Of a stretch of DNA of 64,000 nucleotides, positions 45,770-54,792 are shown piece after piece. This stretch comes from Shewanella gaetbuli. Lineage in GTDB: Bacteria > Pseudomonadota > Gammaproteobacteria > Enterobacterales > Shewanellaceae. Where the stretch lies: NCBI RefSeq assembly GCF_023284065.1, contig NZ_JAKIKP010000002.1:186001-250000 (forward strand). The letters run 5' to 3'. The translations under genes were made by a program, and so were the position numbers. How positions within the stretch are numbered: position 1 is the first letter of the stretch; each line of letters opens with the position of its first letter. A model generated the notes under the pieces. That model searched no databases. It saw nothing but the letters and a program-made list of their open reading frames with translations, and was not told the DNA's origin.

Positions 45770-47137
45770 TTATAACGCAGTTAGTCGGTGACCAAATTGA
45801 CTTGATGAGTCTGGGGTCAAGATATAACTGAAATTTGACTCCCCTTGTAAACTGATCACATCAGATTGATATATCAATGTTTGCGTACCGTTATCAGCGG
45901 TATAAACAATATTGATTTCATAATCATCTTGAGGAAGCGTTAATTGTAATTGCTCTTCAAAGTCTAAATCACTAAGCTTATATTCAACACTATCAATGGT
46001 TTCAGAATCGCGAACAAAGTAAACCGCTAAGCCATCAAAGTCACTGGATAAGTTAACCAGACTGAATTGATACTCGAAAGCTCTTGGGCGTAAATCCTCT
46101 TCAATTACCATGCCTTTAACTTGGGTATCTTCATCTTGATAAACCAAAATAGTTTTCACTTCATCTTGGTTAAACGAGGCCAATAAATTGTCGAACAATA
46201 TCGCTAAACTACTTGAATCTTTAATGGTTACCGCATAATCATTAAAACTTAAGGAGTGATACTCGGTTACCCCGTATGGGGCAATATCGTATAAGTACTG
46301 CGCTTCTTGATGGCTACTGATATCTAAATTAATATTGGTGGTTTCCAAGCCGTTAAATACCCTGACATCTGCGGCTGCTTCTAGTGCTGCATAGTTCACT
46401 GGCGTAGTTGTCGAATCAACAACATCAATAGTGACCTTTAACTCTCCTGCACCAAAGCTGTCCCTTATTACCAGTTTATAGGCGGTTTCAACCTCAAGAC
46501 TGACAGTTCCTGTGGTATAGACAACTTCTGTGGTACCCGCATTGGTGAGATAAACAATATATTCATCTGTATCCAGAATTTGTTGCTCGGTATAACTACC
46601 ATAAGCCACATTGCCTAACATTGTGGCTTCATCAATGGTTTGGGTGTCTAACGATATATAAGCATCAAACTCTTGTTGCACAGAAGCCACATTCGCTACG
46701 GTTAGCAACATTTTGCTGTAGCTATTGTCTTCGTCATCATTTAAAGAGTCCATCTCGGTTCTAGAGAAAATCACATCTAATAACGACGGTTGATGATAAT
46801 CGTCATATAAAATAAATAAATGTCGAGAGTCATTATCTAACGACACGCTATTATTCAATATCACCACCGTGTCGCCGTTTTCATCTTGACCATAAATATC
46901 CAGCTCGGCGGTACCTGTTGAGTAACTATAGCGGGGCATTGAATCTGCAAAATCCACTGCACTATACCCATAGTCATCTAAAGCAAGCACCGTAGAAGTA
47001 CTATTAGGTGAGGCATTATAGTATTGAATATAAGCGACATCATCAGATGAAGCTTCATCACTGTCAGATCCACAGCCGACCAAGGTTCCAGCAAGCAGTG
47101 ACATCAATGCCCATTGACTGATTTTTTTATTAAACAT
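45770..47137 (-). CDS. Lipoprotein with DUF4397-like repeats
   Basis: 455 residues with lipobox LVGC (Cys 22) followed by an acidic linker GSDSDEASSDD. AYIQYYNASPNSTSTVLALDDY near the mature N-terminus and DVRVFNGLETTNINLDIS at about 255 look like two starts of DUF4397-type immunoglobulin-like domains (normally xRVVHASPDAPxVDVY). It is very acidic and Tyr/Ser/Thr-rich, as is usual for surface lipoproteins of marine bacteria. Function unknown. It converges with the symporter gene. Confidence 0.6.
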   Translation of the reverse strand: MFNKKISQWALMSLLAGTLVGCGSDSDEASSDDVAYIQYYNASPNSTSTVLALDDYGYSAVDFADSMPRYSYSTGTAELDIYGQDENGDTVVILNNSVSLDNDSRHLFILYDDYHQPSLLDVIFSRTEMDSLNDDEDNSYSKMLLTVANVASVQQEFDAYISLDTQTIDEATMLGNVAYGSYTEQQILDTDEYIVYLTNAGTTEVVYTTGTVSLEVETAYKLVIRDSFGAGELKVTIDVVDSTTTPVNYAALEAAADVRVFNGLETTNINLDISSHQEAQYLYDIAPYGVTEYHSLSFNDYAVTIKDSSSLAILFDNLLASFNQDEVKTILVYQDEDTQVKGMVIEEDLRPRAFEYQFSLVNLSSDFDGLAVYFVRDSETIDSVEYKLSDLDFEEQLQLTLPQDDYEINIVYTADNGTQTLIYQSDVISLQGESNFSYILTPDSSSQFGHRLTAL

Positions 47138-47446
47138 TACAACTCCATTAGTTAACCAGTTACCAGAGCCTGTTATGCTTTAGAATTCAATTAATGCTTC
47201 AGTTTATCGACTATCGGAATATTAATGAGAGACTTTAAGCGTCAAGTCATTTCATACTAAAACCGACAGTTATAACCGAGTAAAAATCAAACAAAGCCCT
47301 AACAAAACTCTAACCTATCAAGTCAGACCACAGAGTTTTGTAAATCAATGTCAGTAATAGCAATGATGAGTAAAGATGATTTTACCCATGGCAGTTATAC
47401 TTATCTGCCGATGAATGTTTCCATTGAATAAAAAAATCACAAAAAA
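47138..47446. other. Intergenic region without recognised features
   Basis: About 310 bp between the DUF4397-like gene start and the porin terminator. No ORF or clear repeat; it should hold the lipoprotein gene's promoter. Confidence 0.4.
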
Positions 47447-47470
47447 AAACGAGTATTTTCATACTCGTTT
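47447..47470 (-). terminator. Rho-independent terminator of the porin gene
   Basis: AAACGAGTAT / ATACTCGTTT with a TTTC loop; on the minus strand the stem is followed by about nine T residues. Confidence 0.9.
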
Positions 47471-47491
47471 GTTAATTTAACATCTGGTCAA

Positions 47492-48754
47492 TTAGAACTT
47501 AGCGTTCGCCCATAACCACACTTTGTCGGTATCGACTTTTGCAGCTCCTGCATCACCTGCTGAATATGCTGCATACTTAACACCTAATGTGTAGTGCTTT
47601 TGTACTGGCACACTGAACACGGCATTAATTTCAGAACCTAAATCATCAACCGTGGCTGAAGACTTGTCGGCACTAAAATCATGGTAAATTAATGCCCACT
47701 TACCACCAATAACACCGCCACCAATAGAGGCATAAAGATCTGCTAGACCTTCTTTAGGAGTACTTAAGAATTGATCAGACCAACCATTGAAGCCATGCAG
47801 CGTCGCCAGTGGAGTAGAGAAACCATACTCACCATCATCAGAGCCAAGCACTTCATATCCTAGTTTTACGGTAATACCGCTAACACCAACACCAATTTCA
47901 CCTAACATATAGTCAGCAGAGAAAGATTGCCCTGCTGAATCACTGTCTTGAGTCGCATACTCTGCTGCATACAGTAATTTAACAGCGTCTAAATCAGTCG
48001 CACCGGCAAAACGCACACCATAGGTGTCAATACCATTTTCTACCGGTTTATCTTCTTCAAGCATATAACCATAAGCAGATAACTTACCTACACCGAATTT
48101 ATAAGATGCATTGACAATGTGATCTTTAGAATCAACATCTTTGGCTTCAGCAAAAATACGATTACGTTTATAAATGTAGTCATAATCAATCGTAAAACCA
48201 TCGATGGCATATTGTAGCGCTAATGCATCGAAGGTTTGACGGTCTTGACGCCAGCCAACATGACCAATGAATCGCATATTATCTAACGCAATCACTTGAC
48301 GACCTAAACGGCCTTGAAAGCCACTGTTTTTATATTGTAAAAATGCTTGGTCGAGTTCAGTGGTTTCTGGGTCGGCAATCACTGAATACTCAGGGTTGTT
48401 ACCCACAGCATCGTTATAGTCATTAACACCCGCCACTTGGCGAGAATCTTCAAACTCCACTAAAGCAGATAAACCATAATAATCAGCAGTTGCAAACGTT
48501 AAACGTGTACGTAAAGTTAATGCATCAGCATCTTTTAAAGCATTATCTTGAGCGACATTTTCGTAACGTAAATTCAAATCAACTTTTGCGCTACCTTGGG
48601 TAAACGCTTCAGCTACCGTTGTTGCTTTAGCTTCATCAGCTGTGGCTGTGCCCATTGCTAGCATCATTGAACACGTTAGTACCGATAACCCTAACGTACG
48701 CGCTGTGGCTTTTTTATTACTAACAGTCTGCTTAATAAGATGTTTTTTATTCAT
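47492..48754 (-). CDS. Outer-membrane porin (alginate-export/OprD-like beta barrel)
   Basis: 420 residues from ATG 48754, chosen because AGGGA is 6 bp upstream (two further in-frame starts precede it). A long signal region (to about ATADEA, residue 42) is followed by amphipathic strands such as SAKVDLNLRYENVAQ, ADALTLRTRLTFATADYYGLSALVEFED and GFQGRLGRQVIALDNMRFIGHVGWRQDRQTFDALALQY, ending in ANAKF with the C-terminal Phe needed for barrel assembly. The GRQVI...RQD...D core is shared with the alginate_exp porin family. It lies just downstream of the nitrate-type ABC genes in the same direction, so it may supply outer-membrane passage for that substrate. Confidence 0.75.
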   Translation of the reverse strand: MNKKHLIKQTVSNKKATARTLGLSVLTCSMMLAMGTATADEAKATTVAEAFTQGSAKVDLNLRYENVAQDNALKDADALTLRTRLTFATADYYGLSALVEFEDSRQVAGVNDYNDAVGNNPEYSVIADPETTELDQAFLQYKNSGFQGRLGRQVIALDNMRFIGHVGWRQDRQTFDALALQYAIDGFTIDYDYIYKRNRIFAEAKDVDSKDHIVNASYKFGVGKLSAYGYMLEEDKPVENGIDTYGVRFAGATDLDAVKLLYAAEYATQDSDSAGQSFSADYMLGEIGVGVSGITVKLGYEVLGSDDGEYGFSTPLATLHGFNGWSDQFLSTPKEGLADLYASIGGGVIGGKWALIYHDFSADKSSATVDDLGSEINAVFSVPVQKHYTLGVKYAAYSAGDAGAAKVDTDKVWLWANAKF

Positions 48755-48869
48755 CATCAATCCCTATCAATTTTTATTTTTAAGTACAATCAAGTGAAGC
48801 CATTCCCCAATAGGTGGCATCCCCTAGCTAATTTCCAATGTAACGAGTAACAAAACTGAAACCAAAAAG

Positions 48870-49742
48870 TTAACTTGCGGTAACCTTATCCGCTATCTTG
48901 TTATCTTTCTGTGATATATCTTGCATTTTAGATGCTTGTTTAGAATTTATGATCGGTTCGACCTTACGTTGCTTCTCATATAAGAATTTTAAGACTGCGG
49001 AACGCAAACGGTTATATTCACTGTCTTCAGCAAGCGCGAGTCTATCGCGAGGTCTTGGAAGGTTGACGTCTAAAATCTCTCCCACTGTGGCTTCTGGCCC
49101 GTTCGTCATCATGACAATTTTGTCTGATAACAACACTGCTTCATCCACATCATGGGTGATCATAATGACGGTGTTATTTAATTGGTTTTGAATTTCCATT
49201 AACGAATCTTGCATATGCGCTCGAGTTAACGCATCAAGCGCACCAAAAGGCTCATCCATTAATAGTACTTCTGGCTGCATCGCCAACGCTCTAGCAATTC
49301 CCACACGTTGCTTCATACCACCAGAAATTTCCCCTGGGCGCTTATGCATTGCGTGATCCATGTGAACCAGTTTGAGGTTATGCTCAATCCATTCTTTCAT
49401 CTCAACTTTGTTCATCTTGCCAGCAAATACCTGCTTAACGGCAAGCTCAACATTTTGGTATGAAGATAACCACGGCAACAAAGAATGGTTTTGAAATACC
49501 ACCGCTCTTTCTGGCCCAGGTTGGCTCACCTCAGTGTTCTTAAGAATTACCCCACCTTTGCTAGCTTGGTATAAACCTGCAACGATGTTTAACACCGTTG
49601 ATTTACCACAACCAGAATGGCCAATTAATGAAACAAACTCGCCTTTGTTAATTTTCAAATTAACATCTTTAAGGGCGGTGAAACTTCCTTTTGGCGTTGG
49701 GAATACCATGTCAACGCCACTAATATCTAGAAATGTGCTCAT
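48870..49742 (-). CDS. nrtD: Nitrate/nitrite-type ABC transporter ATP-binding protein
   Basis: 290 residues. Walker A GHSGCGKST (about 42-50), Q-loop VFQNHSLLPWLS, signature ISGGMKQR, Walker B VLLMDEPFGALD and switch THDVDEA are all intact. The sequence LPWLSSYQNVELAVKQV and overall length match the NrtD/NtrCD group of the taurine/nitrate ABC class. A basic C-terminal extension of about 40 residues (YEKQRKVEPIINSKQASKMQ) follows the ATPase core. It is third in an operon after the binding protein and permease, 13 bp after the permease stop. Confidence 0.9.
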   Translation of the reverse strand: MSTFLDISGVDMVFPTPKGSFTALKDVNLKINKGEFVSLIGHSGCGKSTVLNIVAGLYQASKGGVILKNTEVSQPGPERAVVFQNHSLLPWLSSYQNVELAVKQVFAGKMNKVEMKEWIEHNLKLVHMDHAMHKRPGEISGGMKQRVGIARALAMQPEVLLMDEPFGALDALTRAHMQDSLMEIQNQLNNTVIMITHDVDEAVLLSDKIVMMTNGPEATVGEILDVNLPRPRDRLALAEDSEYNRLRSAVLKFLYEKQRKVEPIINSKQASKMQDISQKDNKIADKVTAS

Positions 49743-49755
49743 GTGTCTACTTCCC

Positions 49756-50739
49756 TTATTGATCCCAAGATGCCCATTTTTGTAGCGTCAAAATGCCACG
49801 GTCTAATAAAAAGCCGATAAAGCCGATAGTGACCACCGCGGCCATAATGCGTGCTAAAGATTCAGAGCTGCCGTTTTGAAATTCATCCCAAACAAACTTA
49901 CCTAAACCGGGGTTTTGAGCGAGCATTTCAGCAGCAATTAACACCATCCAAGCCACACCTAGTGACAAACGCATACCGGTGAAAATCATGGGAATTGAAG
50001 CTGGTAAGACAATTTTTTTCACATGAGTAATGGCTGACAGTCTTAGCACTTTACTCACGTTCAACAGGTCATCATCAATGCTAGAAACGCCAATGGCTGT
50101 ATTAATAATCATTGGCCAGACACTACATAAGGTGACGGTTAACATAGAGTTGATGAATGACTTTGACACGAGGGGATCTGGCGATACATACACCGCACTC
50201 ACCACCATTGTCACCAAAGGCAACCATGCTAAAGGAGATACCGGTTTAAATATCTGAATAATGGGATTAATTGCTGCTTGTAGCCCTTTACTTAATCCCA
50301 TCCAAATACCCAGTGGTATTGCAATAACCGCGGCCAATATAAACCCACTCATCACGGTAATTAGACTGGTGACAATTTGATCCCAAAATGTCTCTTTACC
50401 GGTATATGCACGAATTTTAGGTTCATAGGTTGGGTCTTTTGCCACCCTTGCCGCATTACGTGTTTCTTGTCGCTCATAAAAAGCTTGTGCTTTTAATCGC
50501 TCGTCTACATGTTCTTGATACAAGTTTTCAAACTGGGATACCACCGCCACAGGGCCAGGAAACTTCCCCAGAGATGTTTGAATACTGTTTGCCGTCATTG
50601 ACCACAATAATAAGAACACCGCAATGCCAACGGCGGGCAATAGCAATAATTTACTTATTTTTGCACCTTGATTTAATACCGCCATCATCATGCTCCGATC
50701 TGTTAAAGCCTGTTGTGCAATAGAGGTAATACTGGTCAT
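49756..50739 (-). CDS. nrtB: Nitrate/nitrite-type ABC transporter permease
   Basis: 327 residues. A first transmembrane helix (LLLLPAVGIAVFLLLWSMTA) precedes a periplasmic loop that is long for the family (about 60-125). Five further helices include the EAA-type loop (LNVSKVLRLSAITHVKKIVLPASIPMIFTGMRLSLGVAWMVLIAAEM), typical of BPD_transp_1 permeases of the NrtB/TauC group. It works with the ATPase and binding-protein genes either side. Its start is 20 bp after the binding-protein stop. Confidence 0.9.
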   Translation of the reverse strand: MTSITSIAQQALTDRSMMMAVLNQGAKISKLLLLPAVGIAVFLLLWSMTANSIQTSLGKFPGPVAVVSQFENLYQEHVDERLKAQAFYERQETRNAARVAKDPTYEPKIRAYTGKETFWDQIVTSLITVMSGFILAAVIAIPLGIWMGLSKGLQAAINPIIQIFKPVSPLAWLPLVTMVVSAVYVSPDPLVSKSFINSMLTVTLCSVWPMIINTAIGVSSIDDDLLNVSKVLRLSAITHVKKIVLPASIPMIFTGMRLSLGVAWMVLIAAEMLAQNPGLGKFVWDEFQNGSSESLARIMAAVVTIGFIGFLLDRGILTLQKWASWDQ

Positions 50740-50759
50740 CTTTCACTCCTCTAAGCTGT

Positions 50760-52166
50760 TTACAGCTTATCGCCTTGCTTTAAACCAATCGGGAACATGT
50801 CAATGTAAGCGTTCGGTTTACTACCGTCATAAACGATGTCATCAATAAAGTGCTTCTGAGGAGATTTAAAGCCGGTTTCGGTATCAAAGTTAGGAAACTC
50901 AGCTGCTGATATTAATTTATCTGCAATCAATGATTTAGCTGCTTTAGCATAGATATCAGGACGATATACTTTGGCGGCAATATCTTTGTACCAATCATCA
51001 GATTTGTCTTCTGAAATTTGCCCCCAACGACGCATTTGCGTTAGATACCAGATAGCATCTGAGTAATACGGGTAAGTGGCGTTATATCTGAAGAATACAT
51101 TGAAGTCAGGTACGGCACGTTTGTCGCCTTTTTCATATTCAAAAGTTCCCGTCATGCTGTTCGCAATCACATCATAATCAGCACCAACGTAGTTAGACTG
51201 AGACAGAATTTTAACGGCTTCAGGACGGTTCGCATTGTTATTATCGTCCAACCATTTAGCGGCACGAATTAATGCTCTAGTTAAACGAATTGTGGTATTA
51301 GGATATTTTTCAGCAAACTCAGCAGTAATACCGAACACTTTTTCTGGGTTGTCTTTCCAAATTTCATAATCGGTTACAACGGGCACACCAATGCCTTTAA
51401 ATACTGCTTGCTGGTTCCAAGGCTCACCCACACAATAGCCATAGATAGTTCCTGCTTCTAAAGTTGATGGCATTTGTGGTGGAGGCGTGACAGATAACAA
51501 TGCTTCTGCATCAATTTGACCAGAAGTATCCCCTTTGTGTGGTGCATAAAAACCTGGGTGAATACCACCGGCAGCTAACCAATAACGTAACTCGTAGTTA
51601 TGAGTTGAAACAGGAAATACCATACCCATGTTGAATGGCTTACCCGCTGCATTAAACTCTTCAACCACCGGCTTTAAAGAATCCGCTTTAATGGGGTGAA
51701 CGGGTTTGCCGTCAGCTTGTTTGGCAATGTTTGGCTTCATTTTTGCCCAAACATCATTTGAAACGGTAATGGCATTACCATTCAAGTCCATTGAGAATGG
51801 CGTAATAATATGCGCCTCGGTACCGTAACCGATAGTCGCAGCAATGGGTTGTCCTGCTAACATATGTGCGCCATCTAAACGCCCATCAATGACTCCATCA
51901 AGTAATACTTTCCAGTTTGCTTGGGCTTCAATAGTGACGTAAAGACCTTCTTCTTCGAAGTAACCTTTTTCGTACGCCACCGCAATAGGAGCCATATCAG
52001 TCAATTTAATAAAACCGAATTTAAGCTCTTCCTTTTCAGGGTACCCCACCTCAGCATTCGCCAAACTTGGCAACATTGAGGCGCTTATGCCTACCCCTAA
52101 AATGATAGGTTTAATCAGTTGCTGATAAGTGGTTTGTTTAAACAACGTCGCGATGTTCAATTTCAT
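50760..52166 (-). CDS. nrtA: Nitrate-type ABC transporter substrate-binding protein (CmpA/NrtA family)
   Basis: 468 residues with a signal peptide ending about SLANA (residue 39). [66 protein letters not shown] is the NrtA/CmpA ligand-pocket signature. [42 protein letters not shown] and a W-rich C-terminus ([12 protein letters not shown]) follow. NrtA binds nitrate, CmpA bicarbonate; nitrate is favoured here because of the attenuator-like leader and the downstream NrtB/NrtD types, but cyanate or bicarbonate cannot be excluded. Confidence 0.88.
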   Translation of the reverse strand: MKLNIATLFKQTTYQQLIKPIILGVGISASMLPSLANAEVGYPEKEELKFGFIKLTDMAPIAVAYEKGYFEEEGLYVTIEAQANWKVLLDGVIDGRLDGAHMLAGQPIAATIGYGTEAHIITPFSMDLNGNAITVSNDVWAKMKPNIAKQADGKPVHPIKADSLKPVVEEFNAAGKPFNMGMVFPVSTHNYELRYWLAAGGIHPGFYAPHKGDTSGQIDAEALLSVTPPPQMPSTLEAGTIYGYCVGEPWNQQAVFKGIGVPVVTDYEIWKDNPEKVFGITAEFAEKYPNTTIRLTRALIRAAKWLDDNNNANRPEAVKILSQSNYVGADYDVIANSMTGTFEYEKGDKRAVPDFNVFFRYNATYPYYSDAIWYLTQMRRWGQISEDKSDDWYKDIAAKVYRPDIYAKAAKSLIADKLISAAEFPNFDTETGFKSPQKHFIDDIVYDGSKPNAYIDMFPIGLKQGDKL

Positions 52167-52200
52167 GGTATTTCCCCAGTGTTAAAAATAAATACTCAAT

Positions 52201-52245
52201 AAAAAAGGCACTATGGATACCCACTTAGGGATACCCAATAGCGCC
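52201..52245 (-). terminator. Intrinsic terminator in the nrtA leader (attenuator)
   Basis: On the minus strand, a 39-nt hairpin (arms GGCGCTATTGG and CCATAGTGCC, two mismatches) is followed by six T residues. It ends 35 bp before the nrtA start codon, so it lies within the leader of the operon and would stop transcription before nrtA unless disrupted. Its loop half contains GGGTATCC twice. This is the arrangement of ANTAR-protein (NasR/NasT) controlled nitrate leaders. Confidence 0.7.
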
Positions 52246-52271
52246 TTTGCTATAAATCGGTTCTTTAATGC

Positions 52272-52316
52272 CGCGATTGAGTGGAACAAAAACTCTTTTA
52301 TGGTCGACTCATCGCG
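52272..52316 (-). promoter_or_regulatory. Stem-loop upstream of the nrtA attenuator
   Basis: Arms CGCGAT-t-GAGT (52272-52282) and ACTC-ATCGCG (52307-52316) form a 10-bp stem with one bulge and a 24-nt loop. With the palindrome CAACTTTCAAAGTTG at 52375-52389 it could be the sensing part of the leader, alternative to the terminator. Function is inferred from position. Confidence 0.45.
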
Positions 52317-52448
52317 TTACAAGTCATTCAAAATCAGTTTGATATTTCTAAATAGGTATATCCAGAAAGCGTGCCAACTTTCAAAGTTGTTTATTAACAG
52401 TCACTTATAACTTTACCACTATGCAGTGCCTGCCAACGTAATACCAAA

Positions 52449-52479
52449 ATAGTGCACCATTACGACTGAAATGCACTAT
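52449..52479. promoter_or_regulatory. Dyad ATAGTGCA-N15-TGCACTAT upstream of the nrtA leader
   Basis: Perfect 8-bp inverted repeat. GTGCA/TGCAC words recall NtrC sites, but the order and spacing differ from the TGCAC-N7-GTGCA form, so the binding protein is uncertain. Confidence 0.4.
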
Positions 52480-52595
52480 CTTGTACCACATTAGGGATAG
52501 TTAATAACAATTAAGGCAGACAAGCGTGACAGAAAAATAAACCGTTAAACGAAGGGGAAACCTGAATGATACTGACTACAGGCGTAAACAGTGAA

Positions 52596-53590
52596 GAATC
52601 CACCTTCTTAAGAAGGTGGCTTTATAATTTAGCCCCGTAAAGGGGAGCGTTGTCTACTGTAACGTGAATAAGTTTTAGCTTGAATAGTCAAGTTTGACTA
52701 AAAGTTCATAGCTTCAATCTAATCAATTGCCTGCCGCAGGGATATTCAGGATGAACGGAATGTCGCGATCATATGGTCAGTGATGTTCCATACATCACAC
52801 TGACATTTCCCATATCCCTATGGGTCAGATGTGAAAGAGCGACCTATCGTGCAAGCACGACCGTGACACGCTGCACTTTTTATATAAATCAAAAGGTCCC
52901 TGAAAGCTCGGCCATGACGAATAACATCCATGTTAAACAGCCAGTTCGGCATCCATGCCTCTCGCTCAAAGCGTTTCACACCGTGAAACTTCGCCATGTC
53001 ATGGTCAAATTTGTTCCAGACAAATTTTGACATTCCCACCATCCATGGTGGTCAGTAGTCACAGCCGCGCTTACACCTGAAATTTTCGCCTCTTCGATTT
53101 ACCTTATTTGTATCTAATTAGACGTAAAACTTTCAGATTCAATGTGAATTGAGGGCATCGAGAAAAGTTCGTGAGCTTGGCATGGATGCCAAGCTAGCTT
53201 ACGTTAGGCCACGGTCACTCCTTGGCATCCCTGCCACCGTGACATTTGTAAATCCATTTACTTCAGATACCTGTCGGAAGCGTTAGAGAGATTTTGTATT
53301 TGCCGACAATGACCGAAGGCAGATGCCAACGAAGTTAAAAGCTGGATCAATCCCCATCGAAAATTATGCGCTTTTCAGCATTTTTCGTCTGGGGCGGCAG
53401 GGCCAATTTCTTTAATAAAGAGTATAGAGGGTATTGCTGTTGATACCCTTTGGGCCGGTGCAGGATGGAATCCTGCGATGTTAATCCAAACGGAGTTTGG
53501 AAAGTCAGAGTTCAAATAACATAAGTGGATATTCAGGCAAAGCCTAAATGATGATAACCACCTACTGAAGTAGGTGGTTTAGGGGCTGAA
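52596..53590. mobile_element. Hairpin-rich non-coding element with IS200/IS605-like ends
   Basis: About 1 kb with no credible gene. The left end hairpin is CCACCTTCTTAAGAAGGTGG (52600-52619) and the right end hairpin is CCACCTAC-TGAA-GTAGGTGG (53558-53577), similar in sequence. Such subterminal hairpins are typical of IS200/IS605-type elements. Between them are many short perfect stem-loops. On the minus strand at least eight expose GGA at or near the apex (52782-52796, 52809-52824, 52922-52935, 52948-52959, 53004-53031, 53036-53051, 53223-53236, 53248-53261). On the plus strand three do (53174-53195, 53460-53476, 53486-53500). GGATATTCAGG occurs as a direct repeat at 52740 and 53527. It is either a non-autonomous mobile element, a structured RNA gene, or both. 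Confidence 0.55.
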
Positions 53591-53598
53591 AACAAAAA

Positions 53599-53623
53599 AG
53601 GCCAACGCGAATGGCGTTGGCCT
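53599..53623 (-). terminator. Rho-independent terminator of the oad operon
   Basis: AGGCCAACGC / GCGTTGGCCT with a 5-nt loop; the minus strand continues TTTTTTGTTTTC. It is 30 bp after the oadB stop. Confidence 0.93.
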
Positions 53624-53652
53624 AATTATTAACAATTTTTAGCTGAAGCTGA

Positions 53653-54783
53653 TTAACCTAATACAGCTAACAATACACCTGCTGCTACGGCACTACCCAG
53701 TACACCAGCAACATTAGGTCCCATAGCATGCATCAATAAAAAGTTTTGATGATTAGCTTCTAAACCAACCCTGTTAACAACCCTAGCAGCCATTGGAACA
53801 GCAGAAACCCCCGCCGCACCAATCAATGGATTCACTTTACCGCCAGACAGTTTAGACATTAACTTAGCCATTAAAACACCTGCCGCGGTACCGATTGAGA
53901 ACGCTACGGCACCTAATACTAAAATACCTAACGTTTCGATACGTAAGAACTGCTCAGCGGATAGCTTAGAGCCCACGGCTAAACCTAAGAAGATAGTGAC
54001 AATATTAATGAGTTCGTTCTGAGCCGTGCCTGATAATCTATCAACCACACCAGACTCTTTCATTAAATTACCTAAACAAAACATACCGACTAAAGGCGTT
54101 GCAGCAGGTAAAAACAGTACGGTTAAGCCAACAACCATAAGCGGGAATAAAATCTTTTCGCGCTTGCTCACTTCACGTAGCTGCTCCATTTTGATACTAC
54201 GTTCAGCAGGCGTGGTTAACAGTTTCATAATGGGTGGCTGGATTAAGGGAACTAACGCCATGTACGAATAAGCAGCAACCGCAATAGCTCCCAGTAACTC
54301 TGGTGCTAATTTCGATGCGAGGAAGATAGCCGTGGGACCATCTGCGCCACCAATAATGGCAATCGCTGCCGCATCTTGCATAGAAAACTCAAAGCCAGGT
54401 ACTAGGTTTAATGCAATTGCGCCCAATAAAGTCGCAAAAATACCAAACTGTGCTGCAGCACCTAATAACAAGGTTTTAGGGTTGGCAATCAGTGCACCAA
54501 AATCGGTCATCGCCCCTACACCCATAAAGATCAATAATGGGAAAATACCCGTTTCAATCCCTACGTGATAGGCATACCACAACAATCCACCTTCATCGGT
54601 AAAACCTGCATTGGGAATGTTGGCCAAAATTGCACCAAAACCAATAGGCAATAACAATAACGGTTCAAATCCACGTTTTATTGCGAGGTAAAGTAATAAA
54701 CACCCTACTCCCATCATCAACAGTTGCCCACTGGTAAAGTGTGCAATACCTGTCTCGCCCCAAAAGGCCATTAATCCTTCCAT
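53653..54783 (-). CDS. oadB: Oxaloacetate decarboxylase beta subunit (Na+ pump)
   Basis: 376 residues, very hydrophobic, with family motifs [65 protein letters not shown] (the re-entrant Na+ site with Asp) and [48 protein letters not shown]. The subunit decarboxylates carboxybiotin and couples this to Na+ export. The usual length is about 430, but shorter forms such as this are common. It follows oadA by 9 bp. Confidence 0.96.
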   Translation of the reverse strand: MEGLMAFWGETGIAHFTSGQLLMMGVGCLLLYLAIKRGFEPLLLLPIGFGAILANIPNAGFTDEGGLLWYAYHVGIETGIFPLLIFMGVGAMTDFGALIANPKTLLLGAAAQFGIFATLLGAIALNLVPGFEFSMQDAAAIAIIGGADGPTAIFLASKLAPELLGAIAVAAYSYMALVPLIQPPIMKLLTTPAERSIKMEQLREVSKREKILFPLMVVGLTVLFLPAATPLVGMFCLGNLMKESGVVDRLSGTAQNELINIVTIFLGLAVGSKLSAEQFLRIETLGILVLGAVAFSIGTAAGVLMAKLMSKLSGGKVNPLIGAAGVSAVPMAARVVNRVGLEANHQNFLLMHAMGPNVAGVLGSAVAAGVLLAVLG

Positions 54784-54792
54784 AATGTCCTC

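Noticed and set aside
52420..52440. Sigma-54 promoter for nrtA (TTGGCAGGCACTGCA on the minus strand)
   Set aside because: The GG and GC elements are 10 bp apart instead of 12, so it does not fit the -24/-12 consensus.
52818..53042. 74-residue minus-strand open frame (MVGMSKFVWNKFDHDM...) inside the hairpin array
   Set aside because: It runs straight through at least five perfect stem-loops, has no clear ribosome-binding site and no recognisable domain; it is more likely a chance frame in a structured region.
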